Part shown: piece by piece, positions 15,846 through 23,667 of the stretch
Layout of the letters: each line of letters starts with the position of its first letter
Position numbering within the stretch: the stretch's first letter is position 1
Assembly: GCA_031277885.1 (NCBI GenBank)
Contig: JAITLM010000052.1
Location: forward strand, 1 to 32,602
DNA from: Microbacterium sp.
Lineage (GTDB): Bacteria > Actinomycetota > Actinomycetes > Actinomycetales > Microbacteriaceae
Length of the DNA stretch: 32,602 nt
Reading direction: 5' to 3'
The notes under the pieces: model-generated
The model's input: only the letters and a program-made list of their open reading frames with translations
Told to the model about the DNA's origin: nothing
Databases searched by the model: none
Translations under genes and position numbers: made by a program

Positions 15846-16907
15846 GTGTCGGAATCGTCGTCCCGTGTCGTGAAGCTGGCTGTCATCCCGGGTGACGGCA
15901 TCGGTCCCGAGGTCGTCGCCGAAGCGGAGAAGGTGCTGGACGCCGTCACCGCCTCGAGCCCCGTGACGTTCGAGAAGACGCGCTTCTCGCTCGGCGCCGC
16001 ACGATTCCTCGAGACGGGCGACACCCTGACCGACGAGGATCTCGACGCGATCCGCGCGCACGACGCGATCCTGCTGGGCGCGGTCGGCGGTCAGCCGGGG
16101 GATCCGCGCCTCAAGGACGCCAACATCGAGCGCGGCCTGCTGCTCAAGCTCCGCTTCGAGCTGGACCACTACGTGAACCTGCGCCCCTCCCGGCTGTACC
16201 CCGGCGCCTCCGGTCCGCTGGCGGACCCGGGCGAGATCGACTTCGTCGTCGTCCGCGAGGGCACGGAGGGCCCCTATGTCGGCAACGGCGGCGCCATCCG
16301 CAAGGGCACGCCGCACGAGGTCGCGAACGAGACCAGCGTCAACACGGCGTTCGGCGTCGAGCGCGTGGTGCGCTACGCCTTCGCGCTCGCCGAGAAGCGG
16401 CGCAAGAAGCTCACGCTCGTGCACAAGACCAATGTGCTCGTGCACGCCGGTGCGATCTGGAAGCGCGTCGTCGACGAGGTGGCGCTCGAGCACCCGGACG
16501 TGGCCGTAGACTACCTGCACGTCGACGCGGCCACGATCTTCCTGGTCACCCACCCTTCGCGCTTCGACGTGATCGTCACCGACAACCTCTTCGGGGACAT
16601 CCTCACGGATCTGGCCGGCGCCGTCACCGGTGGCATCGGCCTCGCCGCCTCGGGCAACATCAACCCCGATGGCGCGTTCCCGTCGATGTTCGAGCCGGTG
16701 CACGGCCCGGCACCCGACATCGCGGGTCAGCAGAAGGCCGACCCCACCGCGGCGATCCTCTCGGTCGCGCTGCTCCTGGACCACCTGGGGCTGAGCGACG
16801 AGGCCGCGCGCGTGCACCGCGCGGTCGAGGAGGACATCGCAGCGCGGGACGGCGCCCGCACCACCGAACAGACCGGCGCGGCGATCATCGCCCGACTCCA
16901 GGCGTAA
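15846..16907 (+). CDS. leuB: 3-isopropylmalate dehydrogenase
   Basis: A 353-residue enzyme of leucine synthesis that oxidises and decarboxylates 3-isopropylmalate with NAD+. It has the family start ([18 protein letters not shown]), the substrate region [22 protein letters not shown], the metal and substrate signature [13 protein letters not shown] (from about residue 247) and [12 protein letters not shown]. The GTG start is fixed by AAGGAG 5 bases upstream. The short [10 protein letters not shown] form fits actinobacterial LeuB. It precedes ilvE by 50 bases and is probably co-transcribed with it. Confidence 0.95.
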   Translation: MSESSSRVVKLAVIPGDGIGPEVVAEAEKVLDAVTASSPVTFEKTRFSLGAARFLETGDTLTDEDLDAIRAHDAILLGAVGGQPGDPRLKDANIERGLLLKLRFELDHYVNLRPSRLYPGASGPLADPGEIDFVVVREGTEGPYVGNGGAIRKGTPHEVANETSVNTAFGVERVVRYAFALAEKRRKKLTLVHKTNVLVHAGAIWKRVVDEVALEHPDVAVDYLHVDAATIFLVTHPSRFDVIVTDNLFGDILTDLAGAVTGGIGLAASGNINPDGAFPSMFEPVHGPAPDIAGQQKADPTAAILSVALLLDHLGLSDEAARVHRAVEEDIAARDGARTTEQTGAAIIARLQA

Positions 16908-16957
16908 TCTGAAGTCAGCGCACGACGCCGCACCCCTCGACCTGTCAGGACGCACTC

Positions 16958-18070
16958 ATGACCATCGAACTCCCTCTTCAGGCCCCGTCACCCGCCGGAC
17001 TCATCTGGCGCGTCACCCGCAACGAGGACGCGCGCTCGGACGCCGACCGCGAGGAGATCCTCGCCGCGCCCGGCTTCGGGCAGCACTTCACCGACCACAT
17101 GGTCGACCTGTGCTGGTCGGACAAGGGCGGCTGGCACCGCCCCCGCGTCTCGCCGTACGGGCCCATCGAGCTCGACCCCGCGGCCGCCGTGCTGCACTAC
17201 TCGCAGGAGATCTTCGAGGGCCTCAAGGCCTACCGTCACGCGGACGGATCCGTCTGGACCTTCCGTCCCGACCGCAACGCCGCCCGGCTTCAGCGCTCCG
17301 CGCGACGCCTGGCGCTGCCCGAGCTGCCGACCGAGCTGTTCATCGAGTCGCTCAAGCAGCTCGTCGCCGTCGACTCGTCGTGGGTGCCCAGCAACCCCGA
17401 GGAGAGCCTGTACTTCCGCCCGTTCATGTTCGCCAAGGAGGCGTTCCTGGGAGTGCGCGCGGCCAAGAAGGTCGCCTACTACCTCATCGCGAGCCCGGCC
17501 GGGGCGTACTTCCCCGGCGGCGTGCAGCCGGTGAACATCTGGCTGTCCCGGGACTACGCCCGCGCCGGCCACGGCGGCACGGGTGCGGCGAAGACCGGCG
17601 GCAACTACGCCTCGAGCCTGCTCCCGCAGGAGGAGGCGTACAAGAAGGGCTGCCAGCAGGTCCTGTTCCTCGACGGGGAGTACATCGAGGAGCTCGGCGG
17701 CATGAACCTCGTGCTCGTCACGCGCGACAACAAGCTGATCACCCCGGCCAGCGACTCGATCCTGGAGGGCATCACGCTCGCCTCGATCCTGCAGCTCGCG
17801 AAGGACCGCGGGCTCGAGGTCGAGCAGCGCAAGCTCTCGATCCAGGAGTGGCGCGACGGCGCCGCGTCGGGTGAGATCGTGGGCGCGTTCGCGTGCGGCA
17901 CGGCCGCCGTCGTCGTGCCGATCGGATCCCTCAAAGCCGACGACTTCGAGATCGTGCACTCCGGCCCGGCGTCGACCGAGCTCGCGATGTCGCTGCGCGA
18001 GGAGCTCACCGACATCCAGTACGGCCGTCGTGAGGACACCCGCGGCTGGCTCGTCCGCCTGGACGGCTGA
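16958..18070 (+). CDS. ilvE: branched-chain amino acid aminotransferase
   Basis: A 370-residue fold-type IV PLP enzyme that makes leucine, isoleucine and valine from their keto acids, or degrades them. The probable PLP-binding lysine is K212 in AAKTGGNYASSLL. EYIEELGGMNLVLV and the later GTAAVVVPIG segment bind the cofactor phosphate. The length is that of the class II (eukaryote and actinobacterial) type. The ATG has a weak AGGAC upstream. It lies directly after leuB, giving a short branched-chain amino acid unit, with gnd 75 bases downstream in the same direction. Confidence 0.95.
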   Translation: MTIELPLQAPSPAGLIWRVTRNEDARSDADREEILAAPGFGQHFTDHMVDLCWSDKGGWHRPRVSPYGPIELDPAAAVLHYSQEIFEGLKAYRHADGSVWTFRPDRNAARLQRSARRLALPELPTELFIESLKQLVAVDSSWVPSNPEESLYFRPFMFAKEAFLGVRAAKKVAYYLIASPAGAYFPGGVQPVNIWLSRDYARAGHGGTGAAKTGGNYASSLLPQEEAYKKGCQQVLFLDGEYIEELGGMNLVLVTRDNKLITPASDSILEGITLASILQLAKDRGLEVEQRKLSIQEWRDGAASGEIVGAFACGTAAVVVPIGSLKADDFEIVHSGPASTELAMSLREELTDIQYGRREDTRGWLVRLDG

Positions 18071-18145
18071 CCCTCCACGAAACCCGTCGCCTCTGACGCG
18101 GAGGCGGCGCATGAAGCGCGATCTCTGACAGGAGAGGACCCTGCT

Positions 18146-19201
18146 ATGAAGCTGGCCATGGTCGGACTCGGACGGATGGGCGCGAACATCGTGCGCCGCC
18201 TGATGCGCGGAGGGCATGAGTGCGTCGTCTACGACGTCAACCCGGATGCCGTCACGGCGCTCGTCGCCGAGGGGGCGATCGGCGCGACCGACTACGCCGA
18301 CCTCGCGGCGAAGCTGGACGGGCCGCGGGTCGTCTGGCTGATGATCCCGGCGGGTCTCACCGGGCGCGTCGTCGACGAGCTCAGCGAGGTGCTGCAGCCG
18401 GGCGACATCATCATCGACGGCGGCAACTCGAACTACCGCGACGACGTGCGCCGCGCCAAGGCGCTGCGCGAGAAGGGCCTGAACTACGTCGACGTCGGCA
18501 CGAGCGGCGGCGTCTTCGGCCTGGAGCGCGGCTACTGTCTCATGGTGGGCGGCCCGGACGAGGCATTCGCCACGATCACGCCGATCCTGCAGACGATCGC
18601 TCCGGGCGCCGGGGACGTGGAGCGCACGCCCGGTCGCACCGGAGACCTCGCTCCCGAGGAACTCGGCTTCCTGCACTGCGGTCCTTCGGGAGCCGGGCAC
18701 TTCGTGAAGATGGTGCACAACGGCATCGAGTACGGCGTCATGGCCGCCCTCGCCGAGGGGCTGAACCTGCTCGAGAACGCCGATGCGGGGATCCGCGAGG
18801 CCGAGCACTCGGCCGAGGTGGCCCCGCTCGAGGAGCCCGAGTACTACCAGTTCGACATCGACACCCCGAAGGTCGCCGAGCTGTGGCGCCGCGGATCCGT
18901 CATCTCGTCCTGGCTGCTGGATCTGACCGCGGCGGCGCTGCAGGGCAACCCCACACTGCAGGGGCTCGCGGGCCGCGTCTCCGACTCGGGCGAGGGCCGC
19001 TGGACGGTCAAGGCCGCTGTCGACGTGGGCGTGCCGGTGCCCGTGCTCGCCGCATCTCTGTTCGAGCGCTTCGCCTCCCGCGACGAGGATCTGTTCGCCA
19101 ACCAGGTGCTTTCCGCGATGCGCCTGCAGTTCGGTGGGCACAAGGAGCTCCCGGCCGGCGACGTCCTCGAGGCCGGCGGCAACAAGGCCGACCACGTCTG
19201 A
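18146..19201 (+). CDS. gnd: 6-phosphogluconate dehydrogenase, short decarboxylating type
   Basis: A 351-residue enzyme that converts 6-phosphogluconate to ribulose 5-phosphate and CO2. It has the Rossmann start MKLAMVGLGRMGANIVRRL, DGGNSNYRDDVRRA, the SGGVFGLERG loop and the catalytic lysine K188 in GHFVKMVHNGIEYG. Its length places it in the short GndA/YqeC-type group rather than the 470-residue pentose phosphate form. Members of the short group often prefer NAD+. The ATG follows AGGAGAGGA. The first unit of a repeat array begins 25 bases after the stop codon, and its hairpin probably acts as terminator. Confidence 0.93.
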   Translation: MKLAMVGLGRMGANIVRRLMRGGHECVVYDVNPDAVTALVAEGAIGATDYADLAAKLDGPRVVWLMIPAGLTGRVVDELSEVLQPGDIIIDGGNSNYRDDVRRAKALREKGLNYVDVGTSGGVFGLERGYCLMVGGPDEAFATITPILQTIAPGAGDVERTPGRTGDLAPEELGFLHCGPSGAGHFVKMVHNGIEYGVMAALAEGLNLLENADAGIREAEHSAEVAPLEEPEYYQFDIDTPKVAELWRRGSVISSWLLDLTAAALQGNPTLQGLAGRVSDSGEGRWTVKAAVDVGVPVPVLAASLFERFASRDEDLFANQVLSAMRLQFGGHKELPAGDVLEAGGNKADHV

Positions 19202-19226
19202 CCCCTCCGGATCCCGCAGCAACTCT

Positions 19227-19405
19227 GAAGTGGGACATGGCCCGCCCGTTGTGCGGACCGTGTCCCACTTCTGGTGTCACCGTGTCCCGGATCTGGTGGG
19301 TTTGAGCCCGGTTTCGCCGCCGAATGTGGGACATGGTCCGGGGTGTGGTCTGCCGGGGCAGGCCGTGTCCCAGTTCTGGTGTCGCCGTGTCCCGGATCTG
19401 GTGGA
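19227..19405 (+). repeat. hairpin-bearing intergenic repeat, cluster A (2 units)
   Basis: Two copies of an element about 95-105 bp long. Each has GTGGGACATGG, a variable middle of 17-36 bases, then CCGTGTCCCA(C/G), which together form a stem of about 11-14 bp. This is followed by TTCTGGTGTC(A/G)CCGTGTCCC, GGATCTGGTGG and, between units, GAGCCCGGTTTCGCCGCCGAA. The first hairpin covers 19227-19271 just after gnd. The same unit recurs at 20304-20664. Nothing suggests translation; frames across it stay open only because of GC content. Confidence 0.85.
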
Positions 19406-19467
19406 CGCTTCTCTCAATGTCAAGTTGGGTTCCTCGTCCTGTTTCGACGGCTGACGGCTCGGCAAGA

Positions 19468-19473
19468 TAGCGT
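19468..19473 (+). promoter_or_regulatory. mepB-like gene -10 box, leaderless
   Basis: TAGCGT ends 6 bases before the GTG at 19480, and no Shine-Dalgarno is present. The spacing predicts a transcript beginning at the start codon. TTCGAC at 19443-19448 could be a -35 with a 19-base spacer. Confidence 0.5.
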
Positions 19474-19479
19474 GGCCAT

Positions 19480-19911
19480 GTGCAGTTCAACGCCTTTACG
19501 GCCTACTCGGCCACGGTGGGCCTGGCCGCTGAAGTCATTCCCGAGGTGCAGAACAGCGACTACGAGTCCGGGATTGTCCAGATCTGCGAAGAGGCCTGGC
19601 ATATCCGGACTGCGCGTAACACCCCAACCAAACCCGGTGCCTTCGTCGCGTTCTGGCAGCGGAACGCGGTGGGGAACACGACGCCGTTCAGCGACGACGA
19701 CCCCACGGCAGGGCTGCTTGTCTTCGTGGCGCAGCATGATCGGCGAGGGGTGTTTCGGTTCACCCGCGCGCATCTCACTGAGCTCGGCATCACGTCAGGC
19801 AAACGGCCAGGTAAGCGTGGATTCCGGGTGTATCCGAGTTGGTGTGCGGGTCTGAATGCCCAGGCCGCGACTACGCAACGCGCTCAAGCGCCCGCGTTCC
19901 AGGAGTTCTGA
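19480..19911 (+). CDS. MepB-family protein
   Basis: A 143-residue soluble protein that matches the MepB family by its core: RTARNTPTKPGAFVAFWQRN, NTTPFSDDDPTAGLLVFV, GVFRFTRAHLTELGI and GKRGFRVYPSW. The founder is the third gene of the Staphylococcus aureus mepRAB multidrug-resistance operon; its biochemical role is unsettled. Here there is no MepR or MepA neighbour. The GTG start is chosen because a -10 box lies 6 bases upstream and because the family alignment begins close to it. Base composition is visibly less GC-rich than the flanking genes, and repeat clusters lie on both sides, which suggests acquisition by transfer. Confidence 0.8.
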   Translation: MQFNAFTAYSATVGLAAEVIPEVQNSDYESGIVQICEEAWHIRTARNTPTKPGAFVAFWQRNAVGNTTPFSDDDPTAGLLVFVAQHDRRGVFRFTRAHLTELGITSGKRPGKRGFRVYPSWCAGLNAQAATTQRAQAPAFQEF

Positions 19912-20004
19912 GCTCATCAGGTCCGTGAAGTGATCCAGTGGAGAGCTGCGGTGAGACACAGGACCCGGCGGCCGGTGCTGCATCGAGTCATCGACCAATT
20001 TTGG
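19912..20004. other. intergenic, no gene seen
   Basis: This stretch is moderately GC-rich with no supported gene. At 19992-20005 lies an imperfect palindrome (GACCAATTTTGGTC), directly beyond the stop codon of the transposase remnant. It may mark a decayed insertion-sequence end. Confidence 0.4.
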
Positions 20005-20208
20005 TCACGTCGTCGCAGGGAGGGCATGGAGGGTATTTAGCATTCGGAAGAGCCTGCGGGCGAGGTAGCGCTTGGCGATGCGGAGGATCTCGCGTTTGCT
20101 GTGGCCATCTGCGAGCCGCCGGGTGACGTAGGCGCGGGTCTCGGGGTCGTGGAGCCGAGTCGACGTCGGCCGGTCATATCGAGAACGGACATGTCCAGCA
20201 GAAGGCAC
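20005..20208 (-). pseudogene. IS110-family transposase, C-terminal remnant
   Basis: The last 50 or so residues of this 67-codon frame match the end of IS110-family transposases. The match is DPETRAYVTRRLADGHSKRE followed by ILRIAKRYLARRLFRML, the counterpart of the usual DPxTRAYxxRRxAEGKxxxE plus I(I/V)RCLKRYxAREIY. The N-terminal DEDD catalytic domain and the rest of the C-terminal domain, with its catalytic serine, are missing. Sequence upstream on this strand has no similarity to the family. The methionine at its head is therefore not a real start. It is a relic of an insertion now flanked by repeat cluster B. Confidence 0.72.
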
Positions 20209-20303
20209 CCGAAGGGCCAGGTTTGGGGTGAGTCACGAACTCGGTAGGAACGGCCAACGCCAACCCTGCCAACCAATCCCAGATCGGCCGGTCCGAGTCT
20301 CAG

Positions 20304-20664
20304 AGGTTTGGGGCTGGTTTCGCCGCCGAATATGGGACATGGTCCGGGACACACTCGGCGAGGGCACACCGTGTCCCACTTCCGGTGTCACCATGTCCCG
20401 AATCCGGTGCGCCTGAGCCTGGTTTCACCGCCGAATGTGGGACATGGTCTGCAGCGCACTCGGCCGGGGCACCGTGTCCCACTTCTGGTGCCGCCGTGTC
20501 CCGAATCCGGTGCGCCTGAGCCCGGTTTCACCGCCGAATGTGGGACACGGTCCGCAGCGCACTCGGCGAGGGCACACCGCGTCCCACTTCTGGTGTCACC
20601 GTGTCCCGAATCCGGTGCGCCTGAGCCTGGTTTCACCGCCGAAAGTGGGACACGGTCTGCAGCG
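20304..20664 (+). repeat. hairpin-bearing intergenic repeat, cluster B (3 full units plus a truncated fourth)
   Basis: Tandem units with a period of 103-105 bp; the GAA in CCGCCGAA falls at 20328, 20433, 20536 and 20641. Each full unit carries GTGGGACA(T/C)GGTC, a spacer rich in GCGCACTCGGCGAGGGCAC, CCG(T/C)GTCCCACTTC, GGTGTCACCGTGTCCCGAAT and GCGCCTGAGCC(T/C)GGTTTCACC. The outer blocks fold into a hairpin. The units are more alike than those of cluster A. The fourth breaks off after its first block, about 70 bases before the FAH-family gene. Confidence 0.87.
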
Positions 20665-20725
20665 ACAGGCAGGAGCAAGACCGCGGATCCGCCGCCGTTG
20701 TCGCCCGGCGAGGGGCGGCGCTGGA

Positions 20726-20731
20726 TAGGCT
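20726..20731 (+). promoter_or_regulatory. -10 box of FAH-family gene, leaderless
   Basis: TAGGCT ends 6 bases before the GTG at 20738, and no Shine-Dalgarno precedes that start. The spacing is the same as at 10803 and 19480, so the mRNA probably starts at the GTG. No well-spaced -35 was found. Confidence 0.55.
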
Positions 20732-20737
20732 GAATCC

Positions 20738-21517
20738 GTGAAGATCGCTCGGTTCAGCCACAACGACGGCATCAAGTACGGGATCCTCGACGAGGGCGAG
20801 CTGGTCGTGCTGGCCGGCGACCCGATGTTCGCAGGCTACGAGACGACGGGGGAGCGGGTGCCGCTCGCGGACGCCGCGCTGCTCGCCCCGGTGATCCCGC
20901 GCTCGAAGGTGGTCTGCGTCGGCAAGAACTACCACGACCACGCCGCCGAGATGGGCGGCGAAGCGCCGGCCGAGCCGCTGCTGTTCCTCAAGCCGAACAC
21001 CGCGGTGATCGGCCCGGGCGACACCATCGTGCGTCCCGTCGCGCTCGCGGAGCGCACCGAGCACGAGGGCGAGCTGGTCGTGGTGATCGGGCGCATCGCC
21101 AAGAACGTCGCCGCGGAGAATGCGCACCAGTACGTCTTCGGATACACGGTCGGCAACGACGTGACCGCGCGCGACCTGCAGCGCAAGGACGGCCAGTGGT
21201 CGCGCGCCAAGGGCTTCGACACGTTCTGCCCGCTCGGCCCGTGGATCGAGACCGAGTTCGATCTCGACGCCGCGGAGCTGACGACCCGCGTGAACGGCGA
21301 GGTGCGCCAGCACGCTCCGCTCACCGATATGATCCACTCGGTCGCCGACATCATCGCGTACGCGTCTGCCGTCTTCACCCTGCTCCCGGGCGACGTGATC
21401 ATGACCGGCACCCCCGCCGGCGTGGGCGCTTTCGGGGCGGGCGACGCGGTCGAGGTCGAGATCTCCGGAATCGGCACGCTGCGCAACGCCGTACGCGACG
21501 CCCTGCCCGCCTCGTGA
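20738..21517 (+). CDS. fumarylacetoacetate hydrolase family protein
   Basis: A 259-residue member of the FAH superfamily, metal-dependent enzymes that hydrolyse, isomerise or decarboxylate acylpyruvates and related diketo acids. It has VVCVGKNYHDHAAEMGG, FLKPNTAVIGPGD, the metal ligands in EHEGELVVVIG (E110, E112) and GNDVTARDLQ (D141), the substrate loop KGFDTFCPLGPW and MTGTPAGVG. M. tuberculosis carries a homologue (Rv2993c) beside gltX, as I recall; its true substrate is not established. The gene overlaps the next by 4 bases (GTGA). Oxaloacetate or acylpyruvate activity is possible; the common label 2-hydroxyhepta-2,4-diene-1,7-dioate isomerase should not be taken literally. Confidence 0.92.
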   Translation: MKIARFSHNDGIKYGILDEGELVVLAGDPMFAGYETTGERVPLADAALLAPVIPRSKVVCVGKNYHDHAAEMGGEAPAEPLLFLKPNTAVIGPGDTIVRPVALAERTEHEGELVVVIGRIAKNVAAENAHQYVFGYTVGNDVTARDLQRKDGQWSRAKGFDTFCPLGPWIETEFDLDAAELTTRVNGEVRQHAPLTDMIHSVADIIAYASAVFTLLPGDVIMTGTPAGVGAFGAGDAVEVEISGIGTLRNAVRDALPAS

Positions 21518-22779
21518 CCGCGGCGACCCTGACCGAGCTGGATCGCACCAGGATCCAGCGCCGTACGGTCGGCATCCTCTCGCTCGGCCAGGTGCTCGGC
21601 GGGATCGCGTTCGGTGCGACGGTCTCGCTGGGGGCGCTGCTCGCCGCGGACATCTCCGGCAGCGACGCGCTCTCGGGTCTCGCCACGGCCTCGGTGACGC
21701 TCGGCGCCGCCCTCGCGGCGATCCCGCTGGCACGCCTCGCGGGGCTCCGCGGACGCCGCCTCGCGCTCACGGCCGGAAACCTGCTCGCGCTGGTCGGCAT
21801 CGTGGTGGTGATCGGCGCGGCCGCGATCCGCGTGTTCCCGCTGCTGCTGGTCGGAATCATCATGATCGGCATGGGCAACGCCGGGAATCTGCAGTCCCGG
21901 TTCGCGGCGACGGACCTCGCCCAGCCGCGGCATCGAGGCCGGGATCTGTCCATCGTCGTGTGGGCCACCACGATCGGCGGCGTCGCGGGACCGCTCCTGC
22001 TGGGCCCCGGCGAACAGCTCGGCCGAGCGATCGGCATGCCGCCGCACACCGGCTCCTACCTGTTCTCGCTCGTCGCGCAGATCGCGGCGTTCGCGCTGTA
22101 CCTCATCGCGCTCCGGCCGGATCCGCTCCTCACCTCTCGCACGCTGCCCGAGACCGGATCCGTGGCCGCAGGCGTCGAGCGCGTCGACCGTCCGGTCGCG
22201 GCCCGCTACGCGATCTTCGCCATCGCGGGCTCGCACGTCACGATGGCCTCGGTCATGGCGATGACACCGGTGCACCTGTCCCACATGGCCATGGCCGGCG
22301 GGACGATGGGCGGCATGGACGGCATGTCGATGGAGCTCGACGTCACCGTGCTCGTCGGCGTGACGATCGCGATGCACGTGGCCGGGATGTACGGCCTGTC
22401 GCCGGTGTTCGGCATCCTCGCCGACCGCTGGGGCCGGTTGCGCACCGTGCTGCTCGGGCAGGCGCTGCTCGTGGCGTCCCTGTGCTTCGCGATGTTCGCG
22501 GGGGAGACCACGTGGGGCGTGATGGTCGCGCTCATCCTGCTCGGGCTCGGCTGGAGCGCGGCGACGGTCGCCGGTGCCGCGCTGCTGACCGAAGCCTCCG
22601 CGCCCGAACTGCGCACCCGCCGCCAAGGCCGCAGCGACTCTCTCATGAGCCTGAGCGCGGCGGGCGGTGCGGTGCTGGCCGGCGTGATCCTGCAGTCCTT
22701 CTCCTACGCGGGGCTCGCCATCGCCGCCCTCGTCGTGGTCGCCGCGATCGTGGTGCTCTCGCCCTTCGGGAAGCGATGA
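21514..22779 (+). CDS. MFS transporter with Met/His-rich loop
   Basis: A 421-residue major facilitator protein with about 12 predicted membrane helices. The GTG start overlaps the upstream stop codon. A short cytoplasmic tail precedes helix 1 (about 20-42). A motif-A-like loop is seen in the second half (GILADRWGRLRTVLLG). Between helices of that half, at about residues 250-275, lies a loop with many methionines and a histidine (SHMAMAGGTMGGMDGMSM). Similar His/Met loops occur, to my memory, in related actinobacterial MFS proteins. The M. tuberculosis neighbourhood also has an MFS gene here (Rv2994). Substrate unknown; a soft-metal ligand or a regulatory role of the loop is speculation. Confidence 0.9.
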   Translation: MTAATLTELDRTRIQRRTVGILSLGQVLGGIAFGATVSLGALLAADISGSDALSGLATASVTLGAALAAIPLARLAGLRGRRLALTAGNLLALVGIVVVIGAAAIRVFPLLLVGIIMIGMGNAGNLQSRFAATDLAQPRHRGRDLSIVVWATTIGGVAGPLLLGPGEQLGRAIGMPPHTGSYLFSLVAQIAAFALYLIALRPDPLLTSRTLPETGSVAAGVERVDRPVAARYAIFAIAGSHVTMASVMAMTPVHLSHMAMAGGTMGGMDGMSMELDVTVLVGVTIAMHVAGMYGLSPVFGILADRWGRLRTVLLGQALLVASLCFAMFAGETTWGVMVALILLGLGWSAATVAGAALLTEASAPELRTRRQGRSDSLMSLSAAGGAVLAGVILQSFSYAGLAIAALVVVAAIVVLSPFGKR

Positions 22780-23561
22780 GGGGTCGCCCGAACTCCTGGA
22801 GCGGAGTCGGCGAAGCCTACGCCGCGTCCTACGCGGAGCTGTGCGCCGGCACGGGCGCGACTCTCCGTGCGCTCCTGGGGCCCGGCGGCGGACGCACACT
22901 GCTCGACGTCGGCGCCGGCACCGGTGAGCTCGCTGCGGCGTTCGCGGCGGACGGCTGGGCCGTCGACGCGCGGGAGCCGGAGGACAGCATGAGGGCCGTC
23001 GCCCGGAAGCACCACCCCGGAATCCGGATCACCGAGGGCGCGCTGCCCGCGCTGCCGGATGAGGACCAGGCATTCGACGCCGTCGTGGCGAACTTCGTGC
23101 TCAACCACGTGCCGGATCCACGTGCTGCGGCCGCCGAGCTGCGTCGCGTCACGAGGGACGCGGCCGTCGCGACGATCTGGATCCGCTCGCCGTCGTGGCT
23201 GTGGACGGAGGTCTGCGAGCGCGCAGGACTGCAGGCCACGGCGGGAGGCCGGCTCCCCGCAGACAAGGACTTCGAGCGCACGGCGGACGGCTTCGCGCGG
23301 ATGCTGCAGGACGGCGGCTGGCGCGGTCCTCAGGTGGTCGAGAAGCAGTGGATCTGGAACGCGCCGGCCACCGCCCTGTGGGCGTCGGTCGAAGGCGGCG
23401 TGGCCGGTGCGGGCGCCTACTATCTCGGGCTCGACGCACGTGATCGTGCTCGCTTCCAGCGCGCATTCGACGCCCTGATCGCCGAACGCGCGCCGGACGA
23501 CGTACTGTCGCTCGAACACGTCGCCGCGGTCGCGATGATGCGCCGGGATCCGTCCTTATGA
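22776..23561 (+). CDS. class I SAM-dependent methyltransferase
   Basis: A 261-residue protein with the SAM-binding motif I (LLDVGAGTGELAAAF, about 42-56), an acidic residue at the end of the next strand (DAREPEDSM) and motif FDAVVANFVLNHVPDPRAAA. This places it among the UbiE/type-11 class I methyltransferases. The C-terminal part, which should bind the acceptor, has no recognised features beyond several tryptophans. The ATG overlaps the MFS stop codon by 4 bases, making it the third gene of the FAH-MFS-methyltransferase unit. The methyl acceptor is unknown. Confidence 0.9.
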   Translation: MRGRPNSWSGVGEAYAASYAELCAGTGATLRALLGPGGGRTLLDVGAGTGELAAAFAADGWAVDAREPEDSMRAVARKHHPGIRITEGALPALPDEDQAFDAVVANFVLNHVPDPRAAAAELRRVTRDAAVATIWIRSPSWLWTEVCERAGLQATAGGRLPADKDFERTADGFARMLQDGGWRGPQVVEKQWIWNAPATALWASVEGGVAGAGAYYLGLDARDRARFQRAFDALIAERAPDDVLSLEHVAAVAMMRRDPSL

Positions 23562-23667
23562 GACCGCTGAACATCCGGTAGCAGAGCGCTGACGCGGGTG
23601 TAGCGTCATGGGCGGTCCCGCGCCGCTGACCCGGTGGCTCGGGTGATCCGTCAACAAGGAGGTTGGC

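Noticed and set aside
16988..19222. Very long open frame on the minus strand (over 700 codons) opposite ilvE and gnd
   Set aside because: It is the complement of two well-supported enzymes. Its translation is low-complexity Arg/Gly/Val-rich, typical of antisense frames in high-GC coding DNA.
20304..20664. Possible CRISPR array
   Set aside because: Units are 103-105 bp and similar along their whole length, with no short constant repeat separated by unique spacers and no cas genes nearby.
20304..20733. Open frames on both strands through the repeat clusters, with a repeating peptide of about 35 residues
   Set aside because: The 105-bp period is a multiple of three, so a repeat peptide appears in every open frame. 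One period is 103 bp and breaks the frame, and conservation follows the palindrome rather than codons.
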